This document shows, piece by piece, positions 6,153 through 6,823 of a DNA stretch of 6,823 bases. Position numbers and translations under genes: made by a program. Positions within the stretch are counted from its first letter, which is position 1; each line of letters begins with the position of its first letter. The notes under the pieces were generated by a model. It was not told where the DNA came from and searched no databases. It saw only the letters and a program-made list of their open reading frames with translations. This stretch comes from UBA4655 sp964585575 (GTDB lineage Bacteria > Planctomycetota > Planctomycetia > Pirellulales > UBA1268). Location of the stretch: assembly GCA_964585575.1 (NCBI GenBank), contig CAZPEM010000160.1, positions 1-6,823 of the forward strand. Reading direction: 5' to 3'.

Positions 6153-6823
6153 ATGCCAATCCAGTCGGCAAACATCCACCGGGCGATCGTGCCTCTGGCA
6201 CTGCTGTCTCTTACGGTGGCCCTCGTCTGGCAGGGCTCGTCGGTCGGTGAGGAGCCGCCGCCCACGTCGGCGGCACGTCCGCCGGTCGATCCGGTCAGCC
6301 ACCGCCGCATGAGCGATGCCGAGCGGTCGAAGCTCTACCGTCAGCTCGAGGACGAGGTCGAGTTGCTCGAGCGACAGAGCTCGATCCTGCGGAAACTCGT
6401 CCGCCTCGTCACGCCGACGGTCGTCCACATCGATGCGAAGAAGCCTTCGCTGCGGCCTCGGAACGGCAAGGCGAGCGAGGAGGAGACCGGGTCCGGCGTG
6501 ATCACGGAGGTGGGGGGACGTACCGTCGTCATCACGAATCGCCATGTCATCCATCGCTCGGCGCTGGAAAACATCCGGATCAAGCTCGACGACGGCCGCG
6601 AACTGAAGCCGCTGCGGGTCTGGAGCGACGACGGCACCGACGTGGGCGTGCTCGAGATCCGGGCCGAGGGCCTCGTGTTCGCGAGGTTCGCCCACGACGA
6701 GTCGATCGACATCGGCGACACGGTGCTCGCCATCGGAAGCCCGTTCGGCCTGTCGCACTCGGTCACGCTCGGGATCGTCTCGGCCAAGGGCCGCCGCGAC
6801 CTCGAGCTCGGCGAAGGCAACGT
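6153..6823 (+). CDS. HtrA/DegP-like trypsin-family serine protease, 3' end outside the window
   Basis: The first 223 residues of a S1C-family protease, open to the right edge. A hydrophobic segment at 11-26 acts as a signal peptide or membrane anchor and puts the enzyme in the periplasm or cell envelope. Residues 54-85 are charged and heptad-like, suggesting a short coiled coil. The protease domain starts near 86 (VTPTVVHI), with TGSGVI at 112-117, catalytic H131 in ITNRHV, catalytic D163 in GTDVGVLEI, and GSPFGL at 195-200. The Ser motif (GNSGG type) and any PDZ domains would follow beyond the edge, so activity cannot be confirmed. HtrA enzymes degrade or refold damaged envelope proteins. 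ATG 6153 is the first in frame after a stop at 6096-6098 and has AGGA 10 nt upstream, a somewhat long spacing. Confidence 0.85.
   Translation, partial: MPIQSANIHRAIVPLALLSLTVALVWQGSSVGEEPPPTSAARPPVDPVSHRRMSDAERSKLYRQLEDEVELLERQSSILRKLVRLVTPTVVHIDAKKPSLRPRNGKASEEETGSGVITEVGGRTVVITNRHVIHRSALENIRIKLDDGRELKPLRVWSDDGTDVGVLEIRAEGLVFARFAHDESIDIGDTVLAIGSPFGLSHSVTLGIVSAKGRRDLELGEGN

Noticed and set aside
5052..6758. Long open frame on the - strand (568 codons) spanning the propeller, DksA-like and protease genes
   Set aside because: It crosses three supported + strand genes and two gaps, and its translation is Arg-rich without any domain signature.

Overview
This 6.8 kb window looks like the chromosome of a GC-rich bacterium, most plausibly a planctomycete of the Pirellulales type. 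The basis is indirect: the mix of an integron-type integrase, a secreted PQQ-like beta-propeller, a DksA/TraR zinc-finger protein and an N-terminally extended HtrA protease, plus weak Shine-Dalgarno use. No rRNA or marker gene is present, so the assignment is tentative. All six genes supported here are on the + strand; no RNA gene, CRISPR array or insertion sequence was seen.

Region 1 (1-1534) holds a complete integron-type tyrosine recombinase (72-1406) with all catalytic residues, the IntI-specific insertion, and an extra N-terminal segment of about 125 residues that looks like a second SAM-like core-binding domain. No attC or attI site is recognisable in the window. In the classical layout the array would lie off the left edge. 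The 128 bp after the integrase carry a possible -10 element and the ribosome binding site of the next gene.

Region 2 (1535-5418) is a compact three-gene unit: an aldehyde dehydrogenase-superfamily enzyme with a catalytic Cys but no usual general-base Glu, an iron-type alcohol dehydrogenase with all four metal ligands, and a secreted seven- or eight-bladed beta-propeller. The two oxidoreductases are in the same reading frame, separated only by one TGA and 19 further sense codons, an arrangement reminiscent of a split AdhE. The alcohol dehydrogenase and the propeller overlap by 4 nt (ATGA). The likely shared task is aldehyde/alcohol interconversion, perhaps from an acyl-CoA; the substrate cannot be read from the sequence.

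Region 3 (5419-6823) holds a small DksA-like regulator with a strong ribosome binding site, then a HtrA/DegP-like protease cut by the right edge before its catalytic Ser. Short GC-rich hairpins lie in the two intergenic gaps. Both products are of stress-response type, but nothing in the sequence links their functions.

The most notable items are the duplicated N-terminal domain of the integrase, the one-stop-codon separation of the two dehydrogenases together with the repeated codons there, and the Glu-less aldehyde dehydrogenase. None amounts to a proven new system.
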